Shown here piece by piece: positions 1 to 12,431 of a DNA stretch of 64,000 bases. This DNA comes from Delphinapterus leucas (Eukaryota; Chordata; Mammalia; Artiodactyla; Monodontidae): NCBI RefSeq assembly GCF_002288925.2, contig NW_022098043.1:4694251-4758250 (forward strand), written 5' to 3'. The notes below the pieces were generated by a model. It made no database searches, had not been told where the DNA came from, and worked only from the letters and a program-made list of their open reading frames with translations. Every line of letters starts with the position of its first letter. Positions within the stretch are counted from its first letter, which is position 1. The translations under genes were made by a program, and so were the position numbers.

Positions 1-37
1 ATAGACACATGAGAGAAAAGTTATTTAAATTATGTTA

Positions 38-240
38 GGGGACTTCCCTGGTGGTCCAGTGGGTAAGACTCTGTACTGCTAATGCAGGGTTCCCAGGTTT
101 AATCCCCGGTCGGGGAACTAGATCCCTCATGCCGCAACTAAGAAGTCCACATGCCGCAACTAAGAAGCCCGCATGCTGCAACAAAGATCCCGTGTGCCGC
201 AACTAAGACCCAGAGCAGCCTAAATAAATAAATATTTTAA
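38..240 (+). mobile_element. CHR SINE, short older type
   Basis: The tRNA-like head GGGACTTCCCTGGTGGTCC and an AACTAAGAAG-rich body end in an AAATAAATA tail. The flanking direct repeat AATTATGTTAGG occurs at 28-39 and 242-253. Confidence 0.9.
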
Positions 241-252
241 AAATTATGTTAG

Positions 253-460
253 GGGCTTCCCTGGTGGCGCAGTGGTTGGGAGTCCGCCTGCTGATGCAGG
301 GGACACGGGTTCGTGCCCCGGTCCGGGAAGATCCCACATGACGCAGAGCGGCTGGGCCCGTGAGCCATGGCCGCTGAGCCTGTGCGTCCGGAGCCTGTGC
401 TCCGCAACGGGAGAGGCCGCAACAGTGAGAGGCCCGCGTACCGCAAAAAAAAAAAAAAAA
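253..460 (+). mobile_element. CHR SINE, young cetacean type
   Basis: GGCTTCCCTGGTGGCGCAG head, GGTTCGTGCCCCGG B box, GGCCCGTGAGCCATGG body and an A17 tail. It follows directly on the previous SINE and ends at a third copy of the same target repeat (460-471). Confidence 0.93.
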
Positions 461-539
461 ATTATGTTAGGATAAATCTCAATTAAATTATAGGAAGTAT
501 TAAATATTATACTGGTTCTTTCTCATTATTCGGTGACTT

Positions 540-810
540 CAAACGTCACTTCTTCAGACAGGCCTTCCCCAACCACTCTAGTTAAAAACTGTCACCCATC
601 AAGTCACTCTCTACCCTTCCACTATTTTATTTTCTTCACGGCAATACTTGTTATTATCTGAACTTCTAATTCACTTGTTTGCATGTTAAATATATTTATC
701 TCCTTAATGTTCCATCAGGGCTGGAGAGTCACTGTGTTCACCACTGTCCCCCCAGAACTTTAACTGCGGCTGGCACAATGCTCAATAAACACTTACTGAA
801 TACACAAACC
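540..810 (+). repeat. L2 fragment
   Basis: The pattern AGGCCTTCCCC, then a thymine-rich centre, then GGCACAATGCTCAATAAACA is that of the L2 3' end. Divergence is high. Confidence 0.6.
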
Positions 811-1300
811 AAGATCGAATGTGGAATCTGTAAACCAATTGTCTCTAAGAACATGACAGCTAACCTGACTACTCAGTAACCTCTTAATATGGCCGATAAT
901 TAGGATACCTAACTAAATGATCTAAGACCCTTTTTAACTCTTGTTTTTGAGACAAAGTATTTACAATGGAAGCTACAAATATAATTGAAGATAACTGAAG
1001 ATAGCTTCTTCATTTCAAAATCTTATATTTGTAATTTCCTAAATGTTATATATACGATGCGGTGGTCTGAGGACCCAGCGCTAGTCCATGAACTTCGCTA
1101 CTGGTCCACAACAAGGTTTGGTATAGAAATTGAGAGAAAGGGTCTAGGAACATTTTAGCAAGTTTACACTGCTGTGACATTCTTATTGCATTTTACAAAT
1201 CTGTGACAGTTTGGAGGAAAAACCTGGTCCTTCACTAAGAGATAAATTTGAGAAGCATTCATCTACAGTTTACGCAAAAGTGTGTTAAAAAGGAATAAAA
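810..1300. other. Unassigned intron sequence
   Basis: Part of RCAN3 intron 2. A GGTCTGAGGACCCAGCGCTAG stretch near 1060 resembles a DNA-transposon end, but I cannot name it. Confidence 0.4.
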
Positions 1301-1309
1301 ATGTTAACT

Positions 1310-1709
1310 ACCAGACTGGCAAAAATTTTCAATTCTTAAAATATAAAGTATTGGTGATGCTATGGAACAATGGGAACTCTTCTACATGGCTGGTAGGAAT
1401 GCAGACAGGTACAACTTTAGAGACTATCTGACAGTCTCCACTAAGATGGTGAAAATGTGCAACCTGACAAGCCAGCAACATCATTCCTGTTTATATACCC
1501 CGAGGAGACCCCCCCACTCTCACCCTCACATATACAGGACACATACAGAACATTTACAACATCACTGTTGCAATAACAACATCTCAAAAATAACCTAAAT
1601 GTCCAACATTAGAATGGGTAAATAAAGAATGGTATATTTGTAAAACAGGACAGTATACAGCAAGCGACACTGAACACATATCTCAACATGGATTAATCTT
1701 ACAAATATA
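1310..1709 (+). repeat. L1M 3' region, left part
   Basis: Sequence typical of the older L1 3' end on the plus strand (ATGCTATGGAACAATGGGAAC, ACCTAAATGTCCAACATTAG). It is interrupted at 1709 by a SINE and resumes at 2089 with CTTACAAGTATAACATGGAG. Confidence 0.7.
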
Positions 1710-1710
1710 G

Positions 1711-2088
1711 GGGACTTCTCTGGTGGCACAGTGGTTAAGAATCCTCCTGCCAATGCAGGGGACATGGGTTTGATCCCTGGTCTGGGAAGATCCTACATGC
1801 CGTGGAGCAACTAAGCCTGTGCACCACAACTACTGAGCCTGCGCTCTAGAGCTCGCGAGCCACAACTACTGAAGCCCGCGCGCCTAGAGCCCGTGCTCCG
1901 CAACAAGAGAAGCCACCGCATTGAGAAGCCTGCGTACCGCAACGAAGAGTAGCCCACGCTCACCACAGCTAGAGAGAACCCGTGCGCGGCAACGAAGACC
2001 CAATGCAGCCAAAAATTAATTAATTAATTTTAAAAAAACACAAAACTTTGCAGGTCAAAAGGGAGAGGCATGGTATTTAAAAAAAAAA
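1711..2088 (+). mobile_element. Long CHR SINE with possible 3' transduction
   Basis: Full-length older CHR element with a tRNA-like head and an AGCCAAAAATTAATTAATTA end at about 2020. A first A-rich tail is followed by about 40 unrelated bases (2040-2078), a second A run, and then the target repeat AATCTTACAAGTATA, matching AATCTTACAAATATA at 1695-1709 with one mismatch. Confidence 0.8.
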
Positions 2089-2164
2089 ATCTTACAAGTA
2101 TAACATGGAGAAAAAAACATATAATTATGCCATTTATAGAAAATTTTAAATTATGTAAAATTCT

Positions 2165-2430
2165 ATGTATTCCATTAGTGTTATAGTTTTCAGCATACAG
2201 ATCCTGCACGTATTTTGTTGGATTTATCTTTAAGTATTTCATGGTGCTACTGTAGTGTTTTTTAAGTTTCAATTTCCAAATGTTTACTGCTAGTATAGAG
2301 ACATGTAGTTGATATTGTATATTGACCCTGTATCCTACAACCTTCTTAAACTCACTTACTAGTTCTAAGAGTTTTTATGTAGATTCCTTTCTAAATAGAC
2401 AATCATGTCAACTGCAAATAGAGCAAAATT
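2165..2430 (-). repeat. L1 ORF2 fragment
   Basis: Plus-strand text such as TTTTCAGCATACAGATCCTG and CCTGTATCCTACAACCTTCT is the reverse complement of the L1 ORF2 region near the reverse transcriptase. It is short and decayed. Confidence 0.6.
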
Positions 2431-2439
2431 TAAAAATAG

Positions 2440-3136
2440 TATACATACATACACACAGTATTAGGCTAAACCAGAAGAAACGCCAATACAGGTATCCACC
2501 GCTTTTTGAAAGTTTGCTTTATGCTGCTTTGCTTTTACAAAAGACCTACATTAGTACGTGTTTTCACTAACTGAAAGAAATCCAAAGAGGATGTTTCCCT
2601 TTTACAAAAAAAAGGCGAAACTCGCATTCAGCATCTGTTTTGCAGCAGCTGTTACAGAGGCAGTGCACACCGCAAGCGGTGAGAGTGGCACCGAGCTCCG
2701 TCCCGGGGAACTATCCTTAGCATCTCAGCATCTCAAGCCACCTTAGCTTTGAACTGTGTCTGTGAGCATCTGTGCTCTACCTCGATTTATTCTGTGCATC
2801 CTTTGGTAAGATGTGTCCTAAGGGATTGCTTCTTCATTTTATACCATTTCAGCTTACAAAAGGGTTTGTAGAAATACTCTACTTTTGGAGAAAGGGGGAA
2901 ACCTGTATTTGACCATTCTGGCCTACAGATACACCAATTTCATATGGTTAAACTTAATAAAAAGTTAAAATTGCATGGGAAATGATAAACATGGAGTTCA
3001 GGATAATGCTTATCTCTGGGAGAAGACAAAAGGAGTTCAATTTATTAGTAAAATTTTATCTGCTAAATTGGGTGGGCACGTGGTTTTTCTTTATATTAGT
3101 CTTTATCCTTTTTGCACAAGCTAAAAATTGCCCCCC
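2440..3136. other. Unassigned intron sequence
   Basis: Nothing coding. 2940-3120 resembles an L1M 3' end but is too diverged for a firm call. Confidence 0.4.
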
Positions 3137-3340
3137 TTTTTTTTTTTTTTCGGTACGCGGGCCTCTCACTGCTGCGGCCTCCCCCATTGCGGAGCACAGG
3201 CTCCGGACGCGCAGGCTCAGCGGCCATGGCTCACGGGCCCAGCCGCTCCGCGGCATGTGGGATCCTCCCAGACCGGGGCACGAACCCGTGTCCCCCGCAT
3301 CGGCAGGCGGACCCCCAACCACTGCGCCACCAGGGAAGCC
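3137..3340 (-). mobile_element. CHR SINE, young cetacean type
   Basis: A T14 tract starts the element on the plus strand and CACCAGGGAAGCC ends it. The flanks share TGCCCC followed by a T run as a possible target repeat. Confidence 0.93.
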
Positions 3341-3919
3341 CTGCCCCTTTTTTGAGAGCCTGAGACAGTGCCTTTACAGAGGAGGAATAACCAAACTTGG
3401 AAGTTATTCACTTGTGTCTTCCCTGGGCTCCTTGTGAAAGCAGAGGCCGAGGCAAGGGTACACACACGGAGCTTGTTTTGGGAAGTGACCTCATGTGACA
3501 AGGTGGGAACAGGGAAGAAGGGAAAGCCCGTCCTCCTTCTGTCCAGGTTGTGTTACCAAGCTGGTCACCTCTGTGAGCAACTGGGGCTTGATCCTGCTAG
3601 GAGCACTCTGAGGAGCCAGAAGCCAAGGAACTGGTGGCTGGAGAGTAGAGAAGGGACGTATTCACTGGCTTCAGCCCTCCACTGGTCTAGGATTGCCCTG
3701 TGAGATGTTAATTAACTCCCTCACACTGCTACGTCTGCACCTGCATCAATACGGACGAGCATCTGTGCACAGTCAGCAGAGAAACACTGGGACAAAGAGT
3801 AAGATATCCACAGTGCCACGGAGGCCAGCTGCTGTGGGGTTACACCTGCACACAGGTGAGTACGCTCACAACAGCTGGAGTGAAAACGTGGGCCGAAAGC
3901 ATGCAAAGTGGGGCAAAAG

Positions 3920-4000
3920 AGGTGCCCGTACATATATACATACGTAGTACACACACATATGTACATATTATATATATATTATATATGTATAAAAGCACAT
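3920..4000. repeat. TA/CA-rich low-complexity stretch
   Basis: Alternating CATATATACATA and TATATATATTATATA runs directly before the L1 at 4045. Confidence 0.5.
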
Positions 4001-4044
4001 TACAAAGAATGATAAAGTCAAGAAAAAGGGGGGGTTGCATTTTT

Positions 4045-5692
4045 TTGTGGTAAAATATACAAAACACAAAATTTACCATTTTAACCATTTTTAAGTGTAC
4101 AATTCAATGGCATTAAGTATATTCACACTGCTGTACATAACCACTATCCATCTCCAGAACTTCTCATCATCCCAAATTGAAACTCTGTACCCATTAAGCT
4201 GTAACTCCCAATTCCCCACTTCTCACAGCCCATGGCAACCACCATTCTACTTTCTGTCATATCATATAAGTAGAATCATACGATATTTATCCTCTTGTGT
4301 CTGTCTGGCTTATTTCACTTAGCATAATGTCTTTCAAGGTTCATCCACAGCATCAGAATTTCATTCATTTTTAAGTCTGGATAATAGTCCATTGTATGTA
4401 TACACTGCATTTTGTTTATTAACTTATCCGTTGATAGACATTTGAGTTGTTTCCACTTTTTGCCTATTGTGAATAATACTGCTGTGAACATTGGTGTACA
4501 AATATCTGTTGGAGTCCCTGCTTTCTTTTGTGTATATACCCAGAAGCAAAATCATTGGATCATATGGTAATTCTATGCTTAATTCTTTGAAGAACTGCCA
4601 TACCATTTTCCACAGCACTCATACCATTTTATGTTCCTGCCAGCAATGCACAAAGGGTTCCAATTTCTCCATATCCTTGTCAATAATGGGTGTGAAGTAT
4701 CTCATTGTGAATTTGATTTGTATTTTCCTAATTATTCATGATGTTGAGCATCTTTTCATGTACTTATTGGCCATTTATACACCTTTGGAGAAATGTCTAT
4801 TCAAATCTTTTGCCCATTTTTCAATTAGTTGTATATACCCCACTTGGTTTTTGTTGTTGAATTTTAGGAGTTCTTTATATATTCTGGGGATTAATCCCTT
4901 ATCAGATATACAATTTGAAAATATTCTCTGCACACGTTTTAAATTCTGATAAAGTCCAATTTATCTATTTTTTCTATTGTTGTCTGTGCTTTTGGTGTCC
5001 TATCTGAGAAATTAATGCCAAATCCAATGTCAAGAAGCTTTCCCTCTATGTTTCCTTCTAAGAGTTTATAGTTTTAGCTCTTACATTTAGGTCTTTGATC
5101 TATTTGGAATTAATTTTTGTATATGGTGTAAGGTAAGGGTCCAACCTCATTCTTTTGCATGTGGATATCCAGTTTTCCCAGCATTATTTGTTGAAAAGAC
5201 TGTCCTTTCCCCGTTGAATGGTCTTGGTATCCTTGCTGAAAATCATTTGACCATATATGCAAGGATTCATTTCTGGACTCTCTGTTCTATTCAATTGGTT
5301 AATATGTCTATCTTTATACTAGTACCATACTTTTTTTTTAAATTGAGATATAATTGACAAGTAAGTACCACACTGCTTTGATTACTACAGCTTTGTATTA
5401 AGTTTTAAAATCAGCAAGTGTGAGTCCTCCAACTTTGTTCTTTTTCAAAATTGTTTTGGTTATTTGGGGGTCTCTTGAGAGTCTATGAATTTTAGGATGA
5501 GTTTTTCTATTTCTGCAGGAAACATCTTTGGGATTTTGATAGGGATTGCACCAAATCCATAGACTGTTTTAGGCAGTACTGACATCTTAACAATATTAAG
5601 TATTCCAGTCCATGGATATGAATATCTTTCCATTTATTTGTGTTGTCTTTAATTTCCTTCCGCAATGTTTTGTAGTTTTCAGTGTACAACTG
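4045..5692 (-). mobile_element. L1M element, 3' part with ORF2 remnants
   Basis: About 1.65 kb of L1 on the minus strand. The 3' UTR (4045-4330) is followed by ORF2 remnants, including MYTENYKTLRKEIKDNTNKW (minus, from 5689). Many stops show it is dead. Confidence 0.85.
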
Positions 5693-8030
5693 AAAAATGG
5701 TTTCTGAAGCAAGCTCAATTACTCTGTTACTCTGAAATTACTGTATGAGACTTGGCTAGGATTTCTTCCAGCTCTAAACTTCTATGATTCTCTAGTGTTT
5801 AATCTAGCCTTGAAGTTAATTAAATTTTTACTAATTCTTGGCCAGAATGGCACTACAGATTCAATTGAACAAATATTTACTGAAACCATATTATGTTCCA
5901 GGCACTGTTAAAAATACAGTTCACTTTAACATTCTTCCTTTGAATCCCCTTTTTCAATTCTCAAGTTTAAAACAAATCACTCTCCTCAAAAGATTCATTT
6001 CTCCTGGATTGAAGGTTGTATTAGAACACTCAACAATTGATTAGGTCTAAAAACCAAAGACTCAGGGTATTTCAGTTAACTTCCAGATATCATTTATTTT
6101 TCTTAAGTAATATTTTCTATTCTTTAAATGGAGGGTATAGAAACCAAATGTTCGACAGAAAGATTATATTATGAATATGATTATACAGACCACAGAAGAA
6201 TTTGCGCCAGTGTATCTGAAATCACAATTTCAGATTAAATCTTCTACATACTACTTAACCTCACTCAGCTTATAAGTCTGTTTCTCTACCACAGCTCTGT
6301 ATCACTAACCCTCCACAAACATCTTACATAATCCATTCATTCAACAAACATTTAACAGGTGTTGCCCCGTACTGGGAACTGTATTAGATGCTAAGTGTCA
6401 CTGATCAAAAAGCAGGACCAGGAGAGCAAGTAGAGATGTCTTAATATACCCCAACCATCGTCATTAGAAAAATAAATCAAATGTCGTATGGTGAGTAGGT
6501 CAGTGGAAACAGTTTCATGCGCGAAGCGTAGTGCTTTGCGAAGAGACTAATCCAAAAGCCACGTGCATTTCTTTATAAAGTCAGTCCTATCGGAATGCTG
6601 CTTCCCATCAACATTTACTGAGTCCCCTCAGATACTCAGACCTAAATCAGAAAGGAGAATCACTCCAGCTTCTCCCATCATAAAAACCTAAATTGCATTT
6701 TGAAGACCTCTCATGTTCAAACCAGAAGGCTGCTCAATTTTTCTTTATTTTAAGAAAGGGAAAACTGGGGTTAAAAATGTCAAGTTAATAAAATCACACG
6801 GAACAAATTCCAATCTGTTACAGAAAAATTAGGTACTAAACCTGCAGTGCTCCAGATGGAGCCACTGATTAGCTGAGCACATGTATAAAAACTAGCAACC
6901 GTGCTGCTGCAGAAACAGAAATGACGAGATAAGCCTTTTCCTCGGTTTATTTTTCTTACAGTTTACTATATTCTTTACTTTTCCTCCCCCACCTCATGCA
7001 ATTTTCAAGAAAAACTGATGAAAATGTAGAGCCCAAATCCAGCCATCTAAAATGAAGATTCACCTTCACATGACAATGGCACCTGTGTTACTCAGTCTAC
7101 CATTCAGAAGAGGGTAAAAGCGTATTCCAACACTTATAAAATTATCAAGACAGAAACCTTTTCAAACCTGGAGAAAAAACTAAAATTCTTTTGAAAATAA
7201 AACATTTAATTGCAATCAGAATTATTTTGCCCATAATCCATCAGAAGTGGTTTTTGTTTTGCTTTGTTTTTTGCACGTATGTGGATGACCTGCACAAACA
7301 GGTTATTCCAGAAGAAACTAAAGCAAAATAAGACACTGATAGTGAGAAGCAAACTATAAAGAAAACATTTGATTCTCCTTACACTTTATATCCAATTAAT
7401 GATCCATATATAATTTTATTATATAAACATTTTATATTCTGCAGCTTCAGATATTATCATGAAGGTTTTTATATAAAATTTACTATGAGTTAAGAACTGT
7501 ATGTAATGTGAAGTCCACTGAACTGCTGCTAGAATTTCTGGTGATATGATTTCCAATATAAATTTAGGTTAGATACAACGTTAAATGGTTTTAAAATGGA
7601 AAACCAACCAGAATTCATCACTTCGGCAAGTTAAACAAACCCCTAGGCTATAGTAAAAAAAGAAAAACTTGGGACAGATAAGATTGTGAGGTTTCTTGAA
7701 AAATTCTTACGAATTTTAAGATAAACTAGTAATACATGTGGTTTCTCACAACAACAAACAACAAAGTCAACGTAATTACTTATTACATGAAAATTTAGAG
7801 CTCTTAAAACGTATGAGAAAACTAGGAAGAATGATTTCAAAATGTCTACACTGTGACCGAACTTGGGAAAGAAAATAGCATTTGTAAATGTAAACAAACC
7901 CAAACGGTAAAAACCTGGTGGCTGCCACCCTCTCCCTCTCCCCTTCCAGGCCTCCCGCACCTCTTGGCTGGTTTCCACAAGCGCACCCCAACGGGCCCTG
8001 CTTTTGGCTCTCTTGCCACCACTCTGCCCT
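5693..8030. other. RCAN3 intron 2, no recognised feature
   Basis: AT-rich single-copy-like sequence. A MIR/L2-like motif (ATTTACTGAAACCATATTATG) lies near 5870 and another near 6340. I looked for RCAN3 exon 3 here and did not see it. Confidence 0.5.
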
Positions 8031-8039
8031 TCACAGGTT

Positions 8040-8585
8040 GTGGCTGACCTTCCCAATGTGTAATTCTGACTGCCACTCCTTTGCTCAGAGGCTACTGACC
8101 ACAGAAGGGCAAGCTCCTTGAGTCTGCAGGATGCCTCACACTCACCTTTCCAGCCCAACTGCTCTTGACGTTGGCTACATCTCACCTCAGCGCCAGCCAC
8201 ACAGAACTGCTCACTACTCCCTGTAGTAAGCGGTCCACGCTCTCCTGATTCAGCTCTTTCGCTCATTCTGTTCCCTCTGGCTGGAACTGCCTTTTCCTTC
8301 CCTGCTAAACTCCTACCCAACTCACACAGCTCCTCTGCAATGCGTCTCCCCGTAAGCTCTTTTATTCCAGCTGGCTGTGATCCTACTCCTCTGTTACCTC
8401 AGTACTTTCAAGTGCCTCTAAAGGGCACGAGTATTCTATCTTACATCAAATTACTGATCATCTCCACTGCAGGACTGTAAATTCTCTGTGGCAGAAGCTG
8501 TCTGAATTCCCTGAAGCAACTGGTACAGTGCCTTACACACTGGAGCACTCAACTACGTACTCAGTCAAACTGTATCGAGTTCTGC
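8040..8585 (+). repeat. L2 fragment
   Basis: The CTCTGGCTGGAACTGCCTTTT motif followed by CTCCTACCCAACTCACACAG and ACTGGTACAGTGCCTTACAC is typical of the L2 3' region. A 225-codon minus-strand open frame across it is not a gene. Confidence 0.6.
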
Positions 8586-8589
8586 TCCA

Positions 8590-9347
8590 TGAGAGTCACT
8601 GGAAGGAAAATACTTAGAGGGCATAGATAGCAAATTAAAAGGATCGTGATAGGATTTTTAAACGAAGTCTTAGAACATGCAAAATTCATACCAGTGGCAG
8701 AAATATTTTACTTTTGTATGACTAAGACCCACAAGCTTTTGTGAGGTCACGACGGAACCAAAAGCGCACATACAATCTCTTTTTCCAGTTAAATAATGAA
8801 TGAACTAAAGAAGGGTAACCTTTAAAAAAAATAAGCTCAATCATTTTGCCCCGGCCAGGTTGTAGAAAGCAAAACAAGAAATACTAACAACTCTGTTAAA
8901 ATGAAATCATAAATAGTCCTAATTATGTAATTAGCCCTAGAAAAAGGCTTAAAATAACTCCTTCTTTTGTGAATTAACTCCCAAGTAATAGGAAGCCAGG
9001 CTAAAAATCACTTAGCTTCTCTTTAACCACAGGCTCCAAAAATGAATGGTTGTATGAATAAATGGATGAACTTAATAGGACTTGATTCAGAGCTCACTAG
9101 AAACCAGTACTTCTCAAAACGTCTGTGGGGAAGGACTGGATTTTAAATATTTCCTATCTGTTGCAGACTGATAGTCTCATAAAGCATAATAAAAATGCCC
9201 CAGCAATGTCTAAAGTTTGGTGCACACTTCTCTACTTGTCACAGACCAGTAATAAGCTTTGCAAACGGGCAGCGACATGCTGTTTCCCCGAACCCGCACA
9301 CATTTAACACACTATCAAAGGCAGGGAAAGGCAGGGTACATGCCTAC
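8590..9347 (-). other. RCAN3: RCAN3 intron 2, part next to exon 2
   Basis: No repeat or gene recognised. The donor of exon 2 is at 9347-9346. Confidence 0.5.
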
Positions 9348-9527
9348 CTTCTGCTCTGGCACCTCAAACACAGCTTCATGGACACTGCAAGCAAAAAGTG
9401 AGGTAGGCAGATCACTTAAATCCATCATTTCTTCCAAATCATCTTCATTTTCACCAAAAATCATCTCTTCTTCCTCTTCTTGGTCACTGCTACAGAGATC
9501 TGACTGGCTGTCATTCCAAGATTTCAT
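9348..9527 (-). CDS. RCAN3: RCAN3 first coding exon (60 codons)
   Basis: RCAN3 is a calcipressin that binds calcineurin and modulates NFAT signalling in the cytoplasm and nucleus. This exon encodes [20 protein letters not shown], then an acidic segment with [18 protein letters not shown], then [19 protein letters not shown], followed by the donor GTAGGC at 9347-9342. The acidic N-terminus and SLFACSVH identify RCAN3. Human RCAN3, as I recall it, starts five residues earlier at an ATG in the same frame. Here that codon is AAG, and TAG stands in frame 24 nt upstream of the chosen ATG, so translation should start at MKSW. The later exons, with the RNA-recognition-like domain and the calcineurin-binding motifs, are not in the window. 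Confidence 0.93.
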
Positions 9528-9602
9528 AGTGACCCTCAGCTTTATCCCCTAAAAGCAGGTCTTTTCCGTTCTTAAAGTTCTAAGATGTCTACCAGGCATC
9601 TA
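9528..9602 (-). other. RCAN3: RCAN3 exon 2, 5' UTR part
   Basis: The acceptor TTTTTCTTAACAG ends just before 9602 on the minus strand and has a good pyrimidine tract. The 75 nt up to the ATG contain an in-frame TAG, so they are untranslated in the RCAN3 frame. Confidence 0.8.
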
Positions 9603-12431
9603 CTGTTAAGAAAAAGAAAACAACAGAGATAAGACTTTGAAGGCCCAATAAAGCTCCAATTAATTCTCAAGACAGTGACTCATCAAATGAAGCAATTTTA
9701 TTCAGGAAAGATCACTCAAAGTTTAAATAACCTCATTACAGTCCTCATAAATGAATTCTATACATACTAATTTGATTTGCTTGGCATACTTTATGTAATA
9801 TATTTCACTGGCAACGACATATTACGAAAAAAAGGCTGCAAGTTTTCTAGTGAAATGGAGCTGGGGGTATAATACAAAATGAGATACTATCAACATGTAC
9901 ACCAGTTTACAAGCAGTGGGAAGGAAAATGTGAACCAGAACTGCCTTTGCATATTTGTTTGGGATTTAGGTCTGCAACACTGAAACTGGCAGAGCAGAAT
10001 AAAACCCACACTGACTCACTCACCGTCTGCACCCTAAAACATGGTCTGCAATAAGCTGACTTTACCTTTTTTTTAAACAATTTGTTCTTTTTGAATACAC
10101 TCTTGAAGAACTAAGTTACACAGAACCAAAAGTTCTATACAGAGTTGGTCTTTGCTAGTATCAGTAATATTTACAACGGGCAAAATCTGACATAGAAGAC
10201 AATTTTTAAAATGTCCTTTCTCTGAATGCTTAAAAATCAATAATTTTAACCCCAAAGCATGGAGCTGATAGTGTCCCACTGTTAAATAATGAACAGAGTC
10301 TGTCTTATAGGACTGTTTACGTGCATTTTTGTCTCTTCTGATGAACTGCACTCCACATCCACCAAGCAGAGTGCCTTGAACATAACACATTTCAAAATGC
10401 TGGAATTTAAGTAATACTTATCGGGCACAGAAAAATTAAGTGAGCATGATTATTACTACCTCAATATTCCCTTTGTGATTTTCTCTTTTATTTCAAAGAA
10501 CACGAAGTTGCAAATATATTGCTTATATAGAAAACAGTACAGAATGTTAATTATGGGAAAAAATAGTGATTTTTCCCCCCCGTTATGCCACTATATCAAT
10601 CAGGAAAGACTAATTTTAAAAAGTAAAATCTTTACTTGTTTTCAGAAACATTTTCCGAGTGTCTACTTCATGCCAAGTACAGGGAGCTATGAGATGAATA
10701 AAACATGGTTCCTATCCTCAAGGAGATCCCACCAAACCAAGAATTTCTTCTCTTCAATAATACCCCCAAAGGACCTTTTTCCATTAACTGGCTCCTATAC
10801 TTTTAATTTCTCCGTCTCCACCCATTCATTCCTCTTCTTCAGCAAACATACCTCTTCAAGATTCCCCACCCCCACTCCGGCCCAATCTTGAAAAAAGAAA
10901 ACCTTCCATTTGGAGTCTGCCTGCCCCTCCATCTACCTCCCTCTGTCTCTGCTTCCCCTTTCCTACCGGCTTCCTGGAAAGAGGAGTCTCCTCAACTCCA
11001 GTCACTCCTGAATTCAGGGCAGCAGGACTCCTGCCACCCCCTTCCAGCTAAAACTGCCCCCATTGGACAGCAACAGCCTCTTCGTGGTGTCCTAACCCCA
11101 GGCCTCTGCCTGTCTCTGCAGCTCGGGACCGCCGCCCACCCATTCCTTCTGGGACGTCTCTGTGCCCCTGCCCTCCCCGGGCTCCGTCTTTCCCGGCTCT
11201 CCTTCCTCCCCAGCTGCCCTTGTCACTGGCTCCTCTTTCCCTACTCACCCTTTACAACGTCTCTTCGAGGTTTCAACCCCATCCTCTTCTTCATCTTACT
11301 GTTCCTGGGTGGTTTTATCCAGGCCCAAGGATTTTCACTACTCCACCACCAGTGTTTCTCAACTTTGTTTCCTGCTTCCCCGTGGTTGACACACACAACA
11401 CATGTATATCAATACAGTCTCTCGCTTCAGTAATTCTTAAGCGGGGAAAGATGTCACCGAAATTGAGGGGGAAGCAAGAGCAGAATCTTGGGCATTGGAG
11501 GCAATGATGCGTTGAAAACCGACAGGATCCCGAAAGATTCTCATCTGCCCCCAGGTCTTTCCTGCCTGTGCACACTGAACTCCACCTCTCTCCTGAGTTC
11601 TAGACTTGTATTTTTAGCTTTCCTTTGAATATACCTATCTGGTACTACAACTGTTTAAAACTTATTCCTTTAAGTAGATGACTGTGCTGGAAATCTCTGA
11701 TCTGGACAGGGGCGTGCTGGGGGGGAAAATGGTATCTCACTGTGACTTTCATTGTAATCTTTTCTTTAAGCCTCAATTGTCAGGTAGAGTCTGTAGCTTT
11801 GTTCATTTCTCTGTTATGTACTTGATTATTTGTTTACAAATCACTCCTAAGCTACCAGAGCTTGAGTACCTTTGAATCCCCAGTCCCTGGCACAGTTTCT
11901 AGCTCAGAGTATATGCTTAATAAGGATTACTGAAAGCAAGCAGGTAGTATTGTGTTTACCCCTCTGATACGGCAGCACAGACAAAGGAAAATTTAATTCT
12001 GCATGAGATTAGAGACAGCTTCCCCAAAGGAGGTTATGGTTAGACTTGAAAGATGAACAGAATTTCAGCAGGAAGAGAATGGGGTGCATTCCAGGCGAAG
12101 CCAACAGTTCACGGACAAAGGCAGGAAGACAGAAAGAGGAGCAGGCACAAGATCATGAGATTTGGTGTGGCCAGAGTGGACCAGGTTTGGTGGGGATGGC
12201 ACGAAACAAAGTGAGAAAGGCAGGTTTGGGCCAGGCTGCCTTGAAAGTAGGGTTACAGAGTTCTGACATAAAAATTAGTCAACATTAGCATGGCATTGAA
12301 GGTTTTAAGGAAGGGAAATGATATAACCAACCTAATTTAACTTTCAGTATCACTAAAAGTGGGCTGTCTTTACCTCTTATCTCTGAGACACTAATGTCTT
12401 TATCCTCCCCCTCCCCATTAAAAAGAGGTGA
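9603..12431 (-). other. RCAN3: RCAN3 intron 1, left part
   Basis: Contains a pyrimidine-rich plus-strand stretch (10770-11290), an L2 fragment (about 11600-11935) and an unnamed old repeat (11990-12330, AAAGGAGGTTATGGTTAGAC). No exon signal found. Confidence 0.6.

Noticed and set aside
7643..8320. 225-codon open frame on the minus strand
   Set aside because: No family recognised, low-complexity composition, and it overlaps an L2 fragment that reads on the other strand. No splice context fits a gene.
1..9347. RCAN3 exon 3 expected to the left of exon 2
   Set aside because: I looked for the minus-strand coding of the RCAN3 central domain and did not find it, so it should lie outside the window.
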